Numbered from the stretch's first letter, positions 16,483 to 26,078 are shown. The stretch is DNA of 64,000 bases from Bin5 sp965261695 (GCA_965261695.1 OZ253474.1:4216001-4280000), one strand, 5' to 3'. The notes: generated from the letters alone by a model not told the origin. Translations and numbers: made by a program.

Positions 16483-18288
16483 CTACGACCACAACCTCGC
16501 CATCACCTGCGGTCGATTCAGATAGGCTGCCAAGTCTGTCGGCGAATCCAGAATCAGGTCGGCGTTGTCGAAGTTCTGCGTCGCTCCCATTCCACACAGC
16601 AGGCCCACCTGCACCGCGCCGACCGACTCGCCGACGCGCAAATGCAGTTCCGTATCTCCCACGACCAGGCAGGCATCCGCGGCCAGATTCAGGCTCTCCA
16701 GCATGTTCAGCAGCGCCTCGCTGCTGGGCGTTGGCTTGCGCAGGTCATCGCGCGTGGCAATGGCGTCGAACAGGTCTTCGCGAAGCTCGGCCTGCTCGAA
16801 GAAGGTGTCCACCTCCTGCCGCGAGCGGGTTGTAAGCAGCGCCACTTTGTACTGCTGCCGCAGTTCCATCAAAAGTTCCGGTACGCCATCGTGCAGCCGT
16901 TGGGATTCGCTGGCCGGGAAACCCCGCACGCGATGGAGACGCGGCGTCAACCGGCGCGCGTCGTCGTGCAGCCGCAGCCACGTGAGCAGGCTGATGGTGG
17001 CGACGGACGGACCTTCCATCCACGCCATCAGACGGCGGAAGAACTGTTCCCGCTTTTCGAACGGCCAGACTCGCCCCAACCTCTCAAAGCGCTTGGCCAG
17101 TTCACGCGCCAGAGACCAGTCGAGAAGGGTCAGAGTTCCGTCGAGATCGAATACGATTCCTTCGATCCAGTGGCCGGCGATCAGGCCGGGAATCTGTATC
17201 TCGCTCTGCTGTTGTGAAGATTCAAACGGCTCCAGATCGCGCAGTTTGCGAAACACATAGACAAGGAGGGCGCGCACGCTGGCAATCGTCGGCGTGATCA
17301 GGAGAACGCCCAACATGCCGAAGATGAGCGCTGCGCTGATGATGCCCGTAAAGGTGACTGCCGGATGAAGCCGCACGCGCCGGCCGACTAGCCGGGGGAT
17401 CAGATAGACGCTCTCCACCTGCGTGATGATGACGTATAAGATCATGACGATGATTGCGAAGGGGAACTTGCCGATAGGGAGCCAGGTAGACCCTTGGAAT
17501 AGGGCGACTGACGTGCCTATCGTCCCGCTGATTCCCGGTCCGACCGTGGGCAGGAATTCGAGCAAACCGGCCAGGAGCGCCAGCGCGGCTGCATTCGGCA
17601 GACCAACGATGCTCATGACGATCCAGGTAACGAAGCCGACCACCAGGCCCAACAACAGTTGACCGCGCAGAAACGCCATCCAGATTTCGCCCAGTTCCTG
17701 GCTCAGGTGCTGCGCGTCGTCGCGGTATTCTTGCGGCAGTGCGTTCATCACCATGCGCTGCAACTTGATGATGTCTTTCAGCAGCCAAAAGCCCAGGACG
17801 AGAACATAGATCGTCGTCAGAACCCCGGTTGTGAACGTGGCTGCCAGGGTCAGGGCGCTCGTTCCCGCCTGAGACAGCACGTTCTGAATAACCGTGCCCA
17901 ACTGTTGCAAAAGACTGTTGGCGCTCAGGTTTATGCCGAAGAAGGGCAGGAGTGGACCCGGCGCGGCAGTCTGCATGTCGGTCACCAGCGTCTGGAGCAG
18001 GCCGAGAAGTGCTTCGAACGAGGTGACGATGCGCGGCACGAAGATCACCGGCGCTATGATCAGGGCCAGAATGACCAAAAGGTAGACGGCAACGATCGAC
18101 ATGGCCCGGCTCCAACCGGTGCGTTGCTGCACCCAACTGACCGGCTGGTAGAGGACAAATGTCAGCAGCAGGGCGATGATCGTCGGCTGGATCATCACCC
18201 GGAATGCGTACAAAAGGAGCGCCGCCGCGAGACCGAGGATGGCCGCGACCACGATCTTAGTGGTTGTACTCCAGCGATTGGAACTCAT
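16483..18288 (-). CDS. AI-2E/PerM-family transporter fused to a HAD-family phosphatase (601 aa)
   Basis: Residues 1-350 form an AI-2E/PerM-type membrane protein: two N-terminal helix pairs, a long amphipathic middle, then GLPNAAALALLAGLLEFLPTVGP-like sequence (about 229-251), VESVYLIPRLVGRRVRLHP and the final helices. After a short linker, residues about 376-601 are a HAD hydrolase with DLDGT (Asp381, Asp383), LLTTRSR (motif II Thr), RKPTPSS (motif III Lys519) and VVGDTELHL (Asp545). His549 stands where the second acidic residue of GDxxxD is usual. There is no Met and no stop in the linker, so this is a true continuous frame. Substrates of both halves are unknown. Gene is typical length for each domain. 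Confidence 0.85.
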   Translation of the reverse strand: MSSNRWSTTTKIVVAAILGLAAALLLYAFRVMIQPTIIALLLTFVLYQPVSWVQQRTGWSRAMSIVAVYLLVILALIIAPVIFVPRIVTSFEALLGLLQTLVTDMQTAAPGPLLPFFGINLSANSLLQQLGTVIQNVLSQAGTSALTLAATFTTGVLTTIYVLVLGFWLLKDIIKLQRMVMNALPQEYRDDAQHLSQELGEIWMAFLRGQLLLGLVVGFVTWIVMSIVGLPNAAALALLAGLLEFLPTVGPGISGTIGTSVALFQGSTWLPIGKFPFAIIVMILYVIITQVESVYLIPRLVGRRVRLHPAVTFTGIISAALIFGMLGVLLITPTIASVRALLVYVFRKLRDLEPFESSQQQSEIQIPGLIAGHWIEGIVFDLDGTLTLLDWSLARELAKRFERLGRVWPFEKREQFFRRLMAWMEGPSVATISLLTWLRLHDDARRLTPRLHRVRGFPASESQRLHDGVPELLMELRQQYKVALLTTRSRQEVDTFFEQAELREDLFDAIATRDDLRKPTPSSEALLNMLESLNLAADACLVVGDTELHLRVGESVGAVQVGLLCGMGATQNFDNADLILDSPTDLAAYLNRPQVMARLWS

Positions 18289-18396
18289 ATCAGCAAGAAA
18301 AGAGAACGATGGGACGTGAGAATGGCGCGCTCTCCGCTCTGCCCGCTTTTCTTTCAGTTTCGATCTCTCGTCCGAACATGCGGTTCAAAGTCCAAG

Positions 18397-19152
18397 CTAT
18401 CTGAAAATGGTAAATCGTGTCAAAGGCCAGTAGCGCACCCAGACCCGGCCTCTGATTGCATCGCGGGCAGCCGCGCCAAAGGCGCGGCTGTCGTTACTAT
18501 TGTCCCGGTTATCTCCCAGCACGAAGTAGGTATCTTCGTCCAGTGTGATAGGGCCGTAGAAGGAATGGGAATCGCCGTACTGGGAGGATGCCTTGACTTC
18601 ATCACCGCCGGCAAGCACGCGCCAGCGGGGTGCGATGTCCTGGGGAGGCGCAACTTCGCTGTCATTGACGAAGACGTGCCCTTGCCGGATCTCGACCTTT
18701 TCGCCGGGGAGACCGATGACCCGTTTGATCATCAAAACGCTTGACCCGGGCATATCCAAAACAACGATCTCGTTGCGGCGAGGTTCACGGAAATAATAGG
18801 CCAGTTTTTCCATGACCAGCCGCTCACTGGGCCGGAAATTGGGCTGCATACTCTGCCCGCGTACGATCGTTGCTTGGGCCAGGAAGAGATGGATCAGCAG
18901 CCCCAATGTAACCGCCGGCAGAACGATCTGCGCAATCTCTTTGAGCGCCGCCGCGACCATACGAGCCTTTGTCGGCTCGATGATCGCCGCTGCGCCCTCT
19001 GTCGCCCCACCTTCTACCGGCGCGTCGCCGTCCTTGGACGTGGAGATGGCGGGAGAGGCCATGCGTCCCCCCCGCATCTCCGGCTTAAATTCTTCCCCGT
19101 CGACCAATTCCTGTGGATTGGCTCGATCCTCCGAATTGTGGGTCGCGCTCAT
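18397..19152 (-). CDS. lepB: Signal peptidase I (251 aa)
   Basis: Membrane-bound serine protease that removes signal peptides from secreted proteins. An N-terminal cytoplasmic, acidic extension of about 70 residues precedes one transmembrane helix (about 73-92). The catalytic Ser101 lies in RGQSMQP and the Lys143 general base in MIKRVIGLPGE; box E GDNRDNSNDSR is intact. The family usually lacks such a long N-terminal extension, so a later start is possible, for example Met31 or Met65. It lies downstream of pnp in the same direction. Confidence 0.93.
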   Translation of the reverse strand: MSATHNSEDRANPQELVDGEEFKPEMRGGRMASPAISTSKDGDAPVEGGATEGAAAIIEPTKARMVAAALKEIAQIVLPAVTLGLLIHLFLAQATIVRGQSMQPNFRPSERLVMEKLAYYFREPRRNEIVVLDMPGSSVLMIKRVIGLPGEKVEIRQGHVFVNDSEVAPPQDIAPRWRVLAGGDEVKASSQYGDSHSFYGPITLDEDTYFVLGDNRDNSNDSRAFGAAARDAIRGRVWVRYWPLTRFTIFR

Positions 19153-19276
19153 GTAAGTCTGCCTGGGCCTGCGTCCAACAGCCCGCGCTCAAGTCGCGCA
19201 GCGCTAGCGAATGCGGCAACCCCAGCCCATTACTCAATCTCACAGGGTACGAGTCAGCCCCTGCCCTCGCTCCGTC

Positions 19277-21535
19277 CTATCTGCGGGGGGAGCGGCCTCC
19301 GTTTCGTCCGTTGCGTTCCCGCTCGCGTCCGCCGCGCTCGCCGCCGCGTTCGCGTCCACCGCCGCGCTCGCCGCCGCGCCGTCCGCCGCGGTCCCGTTCG
19401 CGTGCCTCCTCCGCGCTCCAGCCCTCCAACACCGCCTGCCGGCTCAGCCGAATCTTACCGGCCGGATCGACATCGATCACCATGGTCGTGAGTTCATCGC
19501 CGATGTTGGCGATCTCCTCCACGTTGTTTACCCGGTAGTCTGCCAACTGACTGATGTGCACGAGGCCGTCCACGCCGGGCAGCAGGTTGACAAAAGCGCC
19601 GTAGGCTTCGACGCGCACGACCTGCCCGGTGTAGATTTTGCCGATCTCGACCTCTTCGGTCAGAGATTCGATCTCGCGGCGGGCTTCCTCCGCGGCCGTT
19701 CCGTTCAGGCCGGAGATAAAGACCGATCCGTCTTCTTCGATATCGATCTTGACCTCGTATCGCTCTTGCAGCCCACGCACGGTCTTGCCGCCCGGGCCGA
19801 TAATCTTGCCGATTTTTTCCGGGTCCACGCTCACTGTCAGAATGCGCGGCGCGTGCGGGCTGAGCTGCTCCCGCGCTTCCGGCAGGACTTCCAGCATCTT
19901 TTCCATGATGTGCAGCCGCCCCAGGCGAGCCTGCTCCAGCGCGATGCGCAGAATCTCGAAGTCCAACCCCTTTACCTTCAGGTCCATCTGCAGGGCGGTG
20001 ACACCATGCTCGGTGCCGGCGACTTTGAAATCCATATCCCCCAGATAATCTTCGACGCCCTGAATGTCGGTCAGCACCGCGTAGGCCCCGCTCTCTTGAT
20101 CCTGGACCAGGCCCATTGCAATGCCGGCCACCGGGGCGTCAATCGGAACACCTGCGTCCATGAGCGCCAGGGTGCTGCCGCAGACCGAGCCCATACTGGT
20201 GGAACCGTTGCTGCTTACGGCTTCGCTGACCAGCCGCAAGGTGTAAGGGAAATCATCGGGAATCACCGGCTGCAGGGCCCGTTCGGCCAGCGCGCCGTGG
20301 CCGATCTCCCGCCGTTTCGGCCCCCGCATCGGGTAGGCCTCGCCGGTCGAGTAGGGGGGAAAGTTGTAATGATGGATATACCGTTTGTCATCTTCCGGCT
20401 GCAGGGTGTCCATCCGTTGCGCGTCCCCCGGCGTACCCAACGTCGCTATCGTAAGGACGTGCGTTTCGCCTCGCATGAACAGTCCGCTGCCATGCACCTG
20501 CGGAAGGTTGCCCACCTGCACCTGAATCGGGCGCACTGTTGTCAGGTCCCGACCGTCGGGGCGCACGCCGTCATTCAGGATACGCCCACGAACTGCCTCT
20601 CTGTGCAGGTCGTCCAGCGTACTCTCCACATCCTTGGCGTCAACTTCGGCCGCGCTGATCGGTTCGGCGAGAGCTTCCAGGGTTTCCGTGCGGATGGCGG
20701 CGATGCGGCTCTTGCGTTCATCCCGGTCAGATGTTTCGCTGATCACCGCGTTGATCTTGTCACGCGCAAGCTGGTTGACCTTCTCTACCGTCGGTTGCGC
20801 GGCGGCAAAGACGGTGTAGCCGGTGAATTTCTCTTTACCCAGCTCCGACTGCATCTGTTGGATCGTCTGAATGGCGGGCTGCATCCCTTCGTAGGCCAGG
20901 CGCAGACCTTCCACCATGATATCTTCCGGCAGCTCGCTCGCGCCGGCTTCCACCATCAGGATATTGTCGGCCGTGCCGGCGACCTGCAAGCCAAGTGTGC
21001 TCAACTCCATCTCCGACGCCGTCGGGTTGACGACGAGCGCGCCATCGACATAGCCGACCGACGCAGCGCCGACCGGGCCGCTCCAGGGGATGTCGCTTAT
21101 CGAGAGAGCAGCTGAAGCGGCGATGATCGCCAGTGGGTCCATCAGGTGCTCGCCATCGGAACTAAGCGTCGTGATGATAACCTGTACATCGTTGCGAAAT
21201 CCCTTGGGGAATAGAGGGCGTAGCGGTCGGTCCACCAGCCGGCAGAACAGGATCGACTGTTCGCTGGGCCGGCCTTCGCGGCGGAAAAAGTTGCCGGGGA
21301 TGCGTCCGGCCGCGTACAGTTTTTCTTCAAAATCGACTGTCAGGGGGAAGAAGCTGATGCCGGGCCGCACTGATTTGGCCATTGTGGCCGTGGCGAGGAC
21401 CGTCGTGTCGCCGCAACGGACGGTGACGGCGCCGCCGGCCTGCTGGGCGAGGATGCCCGTTTCAATGCTGAGCGGCTTGTCGCCCAAAGTCGTGTTATAG
21501 ACTTGGGCGCCTTCAAATAATCTGAGTTGATCCAT
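19277..21535 (-). CDS. pnp: Polyribonucleotide nucleotidyltransferase (PNPase, 752 aa)
   Basis: Phosphorolytic 3'-5' exoribonuclease of RNA turnover. It shows the two RNase PH-like domains (GDTTVLATATM; RTDGRD-equivalent DGVRPDGRDLTTVRPI; GSGLFMRGETHVL), the KH domain (GKIIGPGGKTVRGLQ) and the S1 domain (GKIYTGQVVRVEAYGAFVNLLPGVDGLVHISQL). The C-terminal tail of about 45 residues is a strongly basic RGG/RE-rich segment, presumably disordered and RNA-binding. The ribosome site is GAGGTG upstream of ATG 21535. rpsO lies upstream in the same direction, as in many bacteria. Confidence 0.97.
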   Translation of the reverse strand: MDQLRLFEGAQVYNTTLGDKPLSIETGILAQQAGGAVTVRCGDTTVLATATMAKSVRPGISFFPLTVDFEEKLYAAGRIPGNFFRREGRPSEQSILFCRLVDRPLRPLFPKGFRNDVQVIITTLSSDGEHLMDPLAIIAASAALSISDIPWSGPVGAASVGYVDGALVVNPTASEMELSTLGLQVAGTADNILMVEAGASELPEDIMVEGLRLAYEGMQPAIQTIQQMQSELGKEKFTGYTVFAAAQPTVEKVNQLARDKINAVISETSDRDERKSRIAAIRTETLEALAEPISAAEVDAKDVESTLDDLHREAVRGRILNDGVRPDGRDLTTVRPIQVQVGNLPQVHGSGLFMRGETHVLTIATLGTPGDAQRMDTLQPEDDKRYIHHYNFPPYSTGEAYPMRGPKRREIGHGALAERALQPVIPDDFPYTLRLVSEAVSSNGSTSMGSVCGSTLALMDAGVPIDAPVAGIAMGLVQDQESGAYAVLTDIQGVEDYLGDMDFKVAGTEHGVTALQMDLKVKGLDFEILRIALEQARLGRLHIMEKMLEVLPEAREQLSPHAPRILTVSVDPEKIGKIIGPGGKTVRGLQERYEVKIDIEEDGSVFISGLNGTAAEEARREIESLTEEVEIGKIYTGQVVRVEAYGAFVNLLPGVDGLVHISQLADYRVNNVEEIANIGDELTTMVIDVDPAGKIRLSRQAVLEGWSAEEARERDRGGRRGGERGGGRERGGERGGRERERNGRNGGRSPRR

Positions 21536-22007
21536 CTGTGTTCACCTCGAATTGAACTGTGCGCCATTCCCCTTTGGGGCAGGGCGTATGACTGACGCCA
21601 CCGCATGAAGCAAATGCCATAACCGGCATTGCATCCGACATCGCGGTCACCGGTGCAAAAGCTGGTCGGGTTGACAGGACAGACTGGCAGTCCGGATTTT
21701 CTCAACCCTACGACTTTTCAGCGCCGTTTTTCGAGGTGCGGAACTGGAGAAGAGACCGAAACGCCCGATTCTGAGCGCACCTGATCTTCGGTTCGATGGC
21801 TTCGATCCATTCTCCAATGCCGGACCTCGGTGGCAAAATCTGCCTGGTGCAAGGCACTGAGCGCCGGGTGCATCTGCGAGCGGGTGGCGCAAATTAAGTT
21901 GTGTTCTTCCATTGCGCCGCCGGGAGCGCTGCACAAGCTCTTCTGCCGTCCGATTCGCGCAACCTCCTGCGCGCCGCGGCGCCCGACCGCCGCGAATCTG
22001 GCAGATG
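21536..22007. other. pnp leader region, about 470 bp, no gene recognised
   Basis: Between the rpsO terminator and pnp. The small open frames on either strand lack homology and ribosome sites. A short stem (AATGCC / GGCATT around 21615-21632) lies about 80 bp upstream of the pnp start. In other bacteria the pnp leader is a structured target of autoregulation, so an unusually long leader here may be regulatory, but no specific element was identified. Confidence 0.45.
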
Positions 22008-22051
22008 AGCCAAAAAGAATAAAGGGCGGACACTGGCTATGTTCCGCCCTT
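22008..22051 (-). terminator. Rho-independent terminator of rpsO
   Basis: Perfect 9-bp stem (AAGGGCGGA 22022-22030 with TCCGCCCTT 22043-22051), a 12-nt loop, followed in the minus direction by TATTCTTTTT at 22021-22012. It begins 10 bp after the rpsO stop codon. Confidence 0.85.
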
Positions 22052-22061
22052 GCCAAAACAA

Positions 22062-22331
22062 CTATCGTCGCAGGCCCAGCCTTTGAATCAACTGGCGATA
22101 CCGGGTAACATCCTTCCTTGCCAAATACGCCAGTTGGCTGCGCCGCTGGCCTACCAGCTTTAACAGGCCCCTGCGAGACCCTTCATCATGCTTATGGGTC
22201 TTCAGGTGGTCCGTCAGCGTATTGATGCGCGTGGTCAACAGCGCAACCTGCACCTCCGGCGATCCTGTATCCTGTTCGTTAACCCGGTACTCCTCAATGA
22301 TCTTCGTTTTATCTTCAGTCAGTATACTCAT
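22062..22331 (-). CDS. rpsO: 30S ribosomal protein S15 (89 aa)
   Basis: Primary 16S-rRNA-binding protein of the small subunit. Full family length with the hallmark blocks DTGSPEVQVALLTTRI, LKTHKHDEGSRRGLL and RRSQLAYLARKDVTRYRQLI. ATG at 22331 is chosen because it begins exactly at the family N-terminus; upstream open codons are not conserved. It is followed by a strong terminator, so most transcripts should end before pnp. Confidence 0.97.
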   Translation of the reverse strand: MSILTEDKTKIIEEYRVNEQDTGSPEVQVALLTTRINTLTDHLKTHKHDEGSRRGLLKLVGQRRSQLAYLARKDVTRYRQLIQRLGLRR

Positions 22332-22575
22332 ACGGTACTCCCGAACTCCTTTCCCCTCAACCCAGGGAGATTCAGTAACGACATCGAAACGAAAACGCTC
22401 CCCAGGAAGCGGCCCCATCTCACTGAGAGCCGGAACATCGCTGGAATACCAAGGCGAATGATCCAGCCTTTTCTAAAACAGTTTAGCACAGAACCGGGCA
22501 ATGCCCAAACTCTGTCTCCACCTCACCATACGTCGAAATTCATCACAACGGTTCGCGTTCCGGCCCGGCGCTCTC
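22332..22575. other. rpsO upstream region
   Basis: Divergent spacer between rpsO (leftward) and queG (rightward). No gene recognised. It must contain the rpsO promoter; a clear pair of boxes was not found for that direction. Confidence 0.4.
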
Positions 22576-22604
22576 TTGATGCTCCGATTCGCTACCTTTA
22601 TAAT
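22576..22604 (+). promoter_or_regulatory. Sigma70-type promoter of queG
   Basis: TTGATG (22576-22581), 17-bp spacer, TATAAT (22599-22604). The spacing is ideal and the -10 is a perfect match. The queG start is 105 bp downstream. Confidence 0.65.
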
Positions 22605-22708
22605 AGTCCTATCTAACCCAGCCTGCTTGACTTGTCGACCGAATCTGCCTGGGCGGATCGTGTGCAAAAGGTCAAAGCGGAAGGCCCTGCCCTCAACTGG
22701 AGTCCGTC

Positions 22709-24004
22709 GTGTCCGATCGGTTCCTGTCCACCGCTGTCAAAAGGGAAGCGCGTCGCCTCGGTTTCGACTTCTGCCGCATCGCCAGGGTGGAAGAGGCGCC
22801 CCATGCCGATTTCTATGCCAATTGGCTGGGTCTGGGTCGCGCCGGAGAAATGACGTATCTGGCGCGCAATCTGGAGAAGAGGCGCAATCCGGCCCTGCTG
22901 ACCGAGGACGGCGCAGACTTTCGCTCGCTGATCGTGCTGGGGGTCGACTACCATCGTTTCGACCTTGCGCCGCACATCCTCGCCGACCCCGCGCGCGGCA
23001 TCATCGCCCGCTATGCCTGGAGCGACGACTACCACGAGATCATACGTCCGCTGCTCTATGAACTGGACGGCTTTGTGCGCGCCCAGACCGGTCGCACGAC
23101 TTTGGGAAAAGGGCTGGTGGATTCGGGGCCGGTCCTGGAACGGGATTGGGCGCACCGGGCAAGCGTCGGTTTCACCGGCAAGAACTGTTGCACGATTCAC
23201 CCGCAACAGGGCAGCTGGCTCTTTCTGGCAACACTGCTCGTGCCGGAACTTCTGGACTGCGACCCGGCCGTGGCCGATGCGAAATCGTTCGCAGTTGGAA
23301 CAGAAGCGGTGATCGCAGGTCTGCCGCCCTCCGGCGACTATGGCGCTTGGCGGTTGCAGGTCAGCGGGGCTGAGACGGCTCCCGCCCCGCTCGCCACCTG
23401 CGGCCACTGTACCCGCTGCCTGGACGCCTGCCCGACCGACGCCTTTGTCGGGCCGTTTCATCTCGACCCATTGCGCTGCATCTCTTACTGGACGATTGAG
23501 TCGCGGCAGCCGATCCCCCGCGATCTGCGTCCTCTCTTCGGCAACCGCATCTTCGGTTGCGATATCTGCCAGGAGGTCTGCCCCTGGAATCAACGGCTGG
23601 CGCAGCGTTCACCCCTGCTCAAGAGCCTGCACGCCCGGCAGGAGCGCATCGCGCCGCCCTTGCTCAACGGATTCGACCCGCAGACGCCTTACTGGCTGGA
23701 GCCGCGCGCCTTTGCCGAAAACTGGCGCCGCTCGCCGCTGAAACGGGCCAGGCGGGCGGGCATGCTGCGCAACGTCTGCGTCGCCCTCGGCAACTGGGCA
23801 GCCCCCGCTGTTTTCCCCGCGTTGGAGGCCGCGTCCGCCGACGATTCAGCTTTGGCGCGCGGACACGCGGCCTGGGCGCTGGGTGAGCTGCTGCGCCGCC
23901 ACCGCGATGAGCGGGCCGCGGCCAGGCTGCGGTCGCGTCTCACGCGTGAGACGGACCCGTGGGTGCGGGAAGAGATCGGCCACGCGCTCGGCGCGGGAAA
24001 ATGA
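22709..24004 (+). CDS. queG: Epoxyqueuosine reductase (431 aa)
   Basis: Cobalamin- and iron-sulfur-dependent enzyme that reduces epoxyqueuosine to queuosine in tRNA. The N-terminal QueG domain is followed by two [4Fe-4S] motifs, CGHCTRCLDACPTDAF and CDICQEVCPWNQ. The C-terminal 80 residues are HEAT-like (HAAWALGELL, DPWVREEIGHALG), as usual. The likely start is GTG at 22709. No other queuosine gene is adjacent. Confident from the motif pair and domain order. Confidence 0.94.
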   Translation: MSDRFLSTAVKREARRLGFDFCRIARVEEAPHADFYANWLGLGRAGEMTYLARNLEKRRNPALLTEDGADFRSLIVLGVDYHRFDLAPHILADPARGIIARYAWSDDYHEIIRPLLYELDGFVRAQTGRTTLGKGLVDSGPVLERDWAHRASVGFTGKNCCTIHPQQGSWLFLATLLVPELLDCDPAVADAKSFAVGTEAVIAGLPPSGDYGAWRLQVSGAETAPAPLATCGHCTRCLDACPTDAFVGPFHLDPLRCISYWTIESRQPIPRDLRPLFGNRIFGCDICQEVCPWNQRLAQRSPLLKSLHARQERIAPPLLNGFDPQTPYWLEPRAFAENWRRSPLKRARRAGMLRNVCVALGNWAAPAVFPALEAASADDSALARGHAAWALGELLRRHRDERAAARLRSRLTRETDPWVREEIGHALGAGK

Positions 24005-24101
24005 AACTTTCCCCGCTTGCAAGCGTAGAGATGTACATAACCGACCTGCTGCATGGGCAACCAAACGGCTAACGCCGTGTTTTCGATAAAGGAGAGTCTC
24101 A

Positions 24102-25052
24102 ATGGATATCGGACGAGCACTGACATACTTCTCAGAGGACGAGCGCTGGGTCGAGAAGACGGCCATAGGTGCGGGGTTGCTTCTGATCAGTACACTGCTC
24201 TCTATCGCGCTGATCGGCGTTCTCGGCTACTTTATCCTGTTCGGCTATCTGGTGAGGCTGCTCCAAAACGTGCGCGACGAAGTCCAACCTGTCTTGCCGG
24301 AGTGGGATCAGTGGGGCGACGATCTCGTGCGCGGGGTAAAGTTGGCTTGTGTGTACCTCGTGTGGGCGCTGCCCCTCATTCTGGTTTCCGTTCCGCTGTT
24401 TATCATCGGCGCTGTCATCTCCGAGAGAGCATCATACGGGGATAGCGACCTGGGAGCGCCTTTTATTCTGTGTTCCATCTGTCTACAATTCCTGATTGGC
24501 CTTGCTTACATCGTCTTCCAACCGGGTTTTACGATCGCCTTTGCCAGAAACGAGGTAATCGGTGACGGTCTTCAAGTCTCCGAAATCTGGGAATGGACGC
24601 GCGATAACATCGGCAATGTCGTGATCGTCGCGATTCTGACGGTGATAGCGAGTCTGATCATCATGACTGTTGGCAGCATTGTTGGCCTGATCCTGTGCGT
24701 CATCGGCGTGGTTGTAACCTTGCCGCTGTCGCTACTGATCGTCTCCTATTTCCAGAGCCATCTGTACGGTCAACTGGCGCGTCTGGCTGGTAGTGATGTC
24801 GCCACTGGCGACTTCGCCACGGCGCCGCCGGCCCCGCCAACGGGCGAACCGACAATGGACGAACCGACAATGGACGACGCCCTGCCGGTCGAGCTTGTTC
24901 CACCGGTCGTTTATGATCCGGAGGCGGAGCCTGAGCCAACAGCACAAACTGAGCCACCGGTTGAGCCTGAAGCGCCGGCAGAGGAAGAGCAGCCGGCAGA
25001 GGAAGATCCGCCAGCCGAGGATCAACCACCTGAAGTGCCAAAGAGCCAGTAG
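24102..25052 (+). CDS. DUF4013 domain-containing membrane protein (316 aa)
   Basis: Residues about 1-235 are a DUF4013 membrane domain with about five to six hydrophobic helices and the typical LPEWDQWGDDLVRGVKL segment between the first two. The C-terminal 75 residues are an acidic Pro/Glu-rich tail with duplicated EPTMDEPTMD and repeated PAEEEQPAEEDPPAED-like runs, probably disordered. ATG at 24102 follows AAAGGAGA. It is monocistronic, ending in a strong terminator. DUF4013 has no known function. Confidence 0.85.
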   Translation: MDIGRALTYFSEDERWVEKTAIGAGLLLISTLLSIALIGVLGYFILFGYLVRLLQNVRDEVQPVLPEWDQWGDDLVRGVKLACVYLVWALPLILVSVPLFIIGAVISERASYGDSDLGAPFILCSICLQFLIGLAYIVFQPGFTIAFARNEVIGDGLQVSEIWEWTRDNIGNVVIVAILTVIASLIIMTVGSIVGLILCVIGVVVTLPLSLLIVSYFQSHLYGQLARLAGSDVATGDFATAPPAPPTGEPTMDEPTMDDALPVELVPPVVYDPEAEPEPTAQTEPPVEPEAPAEEEQPAEEDPPAEDQPPEVPKSQ

Positions 25053-25089
25053 TTGCCCTGGACTCACAATATCGAGTCTGTCTAAAGAG

Positions 25090-25125
25090 AAGCCCGTGCG
25101 AAACAATGGCGTTTCCCACGGGCTT
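25090..25125 (+). terminator. Rho-independent terminator downstream of the DUF4013 gene
   Basis: 15-bp stem with one mismatch: AAGCCCGTGCGAAAC (25090-25104) pairs with GTTTCCCACGGGCTT (25111-25125), 6-nt loop, followed by TTCGATTT. It lies 38 bp after the stop codon and could also serve the convergent pdxT gene. Confidence 0.82.
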
Positions 25126-25199
25126 TTCGATTTGCGGGGCTTGCAGCCTCCTGGCTCGGCCTTACGCAAACTGCGAAAGTAGCAATTGCAACGCTTTGC

Positions 25200-25826
25200 T
25201 CAGCCGCAGCAAGACTTGTGATCTCGTACCATCTGCACGAAGTAGCGGTGCCAGCGCAGGTCGTCGGTCAGTTCGGGGTGGAATGCGGTCGCCAAAATCG
25301 CTCCTTTGCGCACGGCGGCGACCACGGCCTCGCCGTCATCATCCAACGCCGCAACGGTCGCCAGCGTCTCCACATCCGGCGGGACGGCGGTAATGGCAGG
25401 GGCGCGGATGAAGACCGCATGGAACGGGGCGTCCCCCAGCGCCGGTACATCAAGTTCGGCCTCAAAACTGTCGACCTGGCGGCCAAAATAGTTGCGATTC
25501 ACGGTTACATCGAGTCCGCCGATCAGTGCCTGGCCGCCGAGTTTCTGTCCGGTGGCGTGTTCGGCGAGCAGGATCATTCCCGCGCAGGTGCCCCAGGTGG
25601 GGCGGCCCGACTGGACCCAATCGCGCAGCGGTCTAACCAGCCCCCAGCGTTCGGCGACCAGCCCCATGCTCGTACTCTCGCCGCCGGGAATGATCAGGCC
25701 GTCCAGTTCGTCCAACTGCTCCGCCAAGCGCACCTCCGCGGCATCGACGCCGAGTCGCTCCAGCATGTCGATATGTTCGTGGAACGCGCCCTGGAGCGCG
25801 AGTACGCCGAGGCGAATCTTGCTCAT
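25200..25826 (-). CDS. pdxT: Pyridoxal 5'-phosphate synthase glutaminase subunit (208 aa)
   Basis: Class I glutamine amidotransferase that feeds ammonia to PdxS for de novo vitamin B6 synthesis. It shows LGVLALQGAFHEH, the PGGESTSMG oxyanion region, the nucleophile Cys in GTCAGMILLAE, RNYFGRQVDSFE and the His/Glu of the triad in ATAFHPELTDD. The ATG at 25826 is at the family N-terminus. The short Cys-rich C-terminal tail (KSCCG) is unusual. pdxS lies 252 bp upstream, so the pair is probably transcribed together despite the gap. Confidence 0.95.
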   Translation of the reverse strand: MSKIRLGVLALQGAFHEHIDMLERLGVDAAEVRLAEQLDELDGLIIPGGESTSMGLVAERWGLVRPLRDWVQSGRPTWGTCAGMILLAEHATGQKLGGQALIGGLDVTVNRNYFGRQVDSFEAELDVPALGDAPFHAVFIRAPAITAVPPDVETLATVAALDDDGEAVVAAVRKGAILATAFHPELTDDLRWHRYFVQMVRDHKSCCG

Positions 25827-26006
25827 AGCGCATACCTGACATGACTAAACCTGCACATCCGTCGCCACGATTCTTGTGAAGCGAGGTTCAAAGGAGAAGA
25901 AGAGCAAAATTCCAGTGAGTGGGAAATTGATGATTCCGTTTCGGTAGATGCCTTCCACAGTAACCAATGACAATTCCGCACTCCCCTTGCGGGCAAGGCG
26001 TCAAAT

Positions 26007-26041
26007 GCGGCGGCAAGAGCGCTAAACTTTCCTGCCGCCGC
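26007..26041 (-). terminator. Hairpin in the pdxS-pdxT spacer
   Basis: 9-bp GC-rich stem (GCGGCGGCA 26007-26015 with TGCCGCCGC 26033-26041) with a 17-nt loop, 37 bp after the pdxS stop. Only a weak T-run follows on the minus strand. It may attenuate read-through to pdxT or protect the pdxS mRNA end. Confidence 0.4.
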
Positions 26042-26078
26042 CACATCCAAGCGCTATCACGCAAGGACGATTCGCCCG

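Noticed and set aside
19211..21115. 634-codon plus-strand open frame
   Set aside because: Antisense to pnp; composition is an artefact of the pnp codon pattern.
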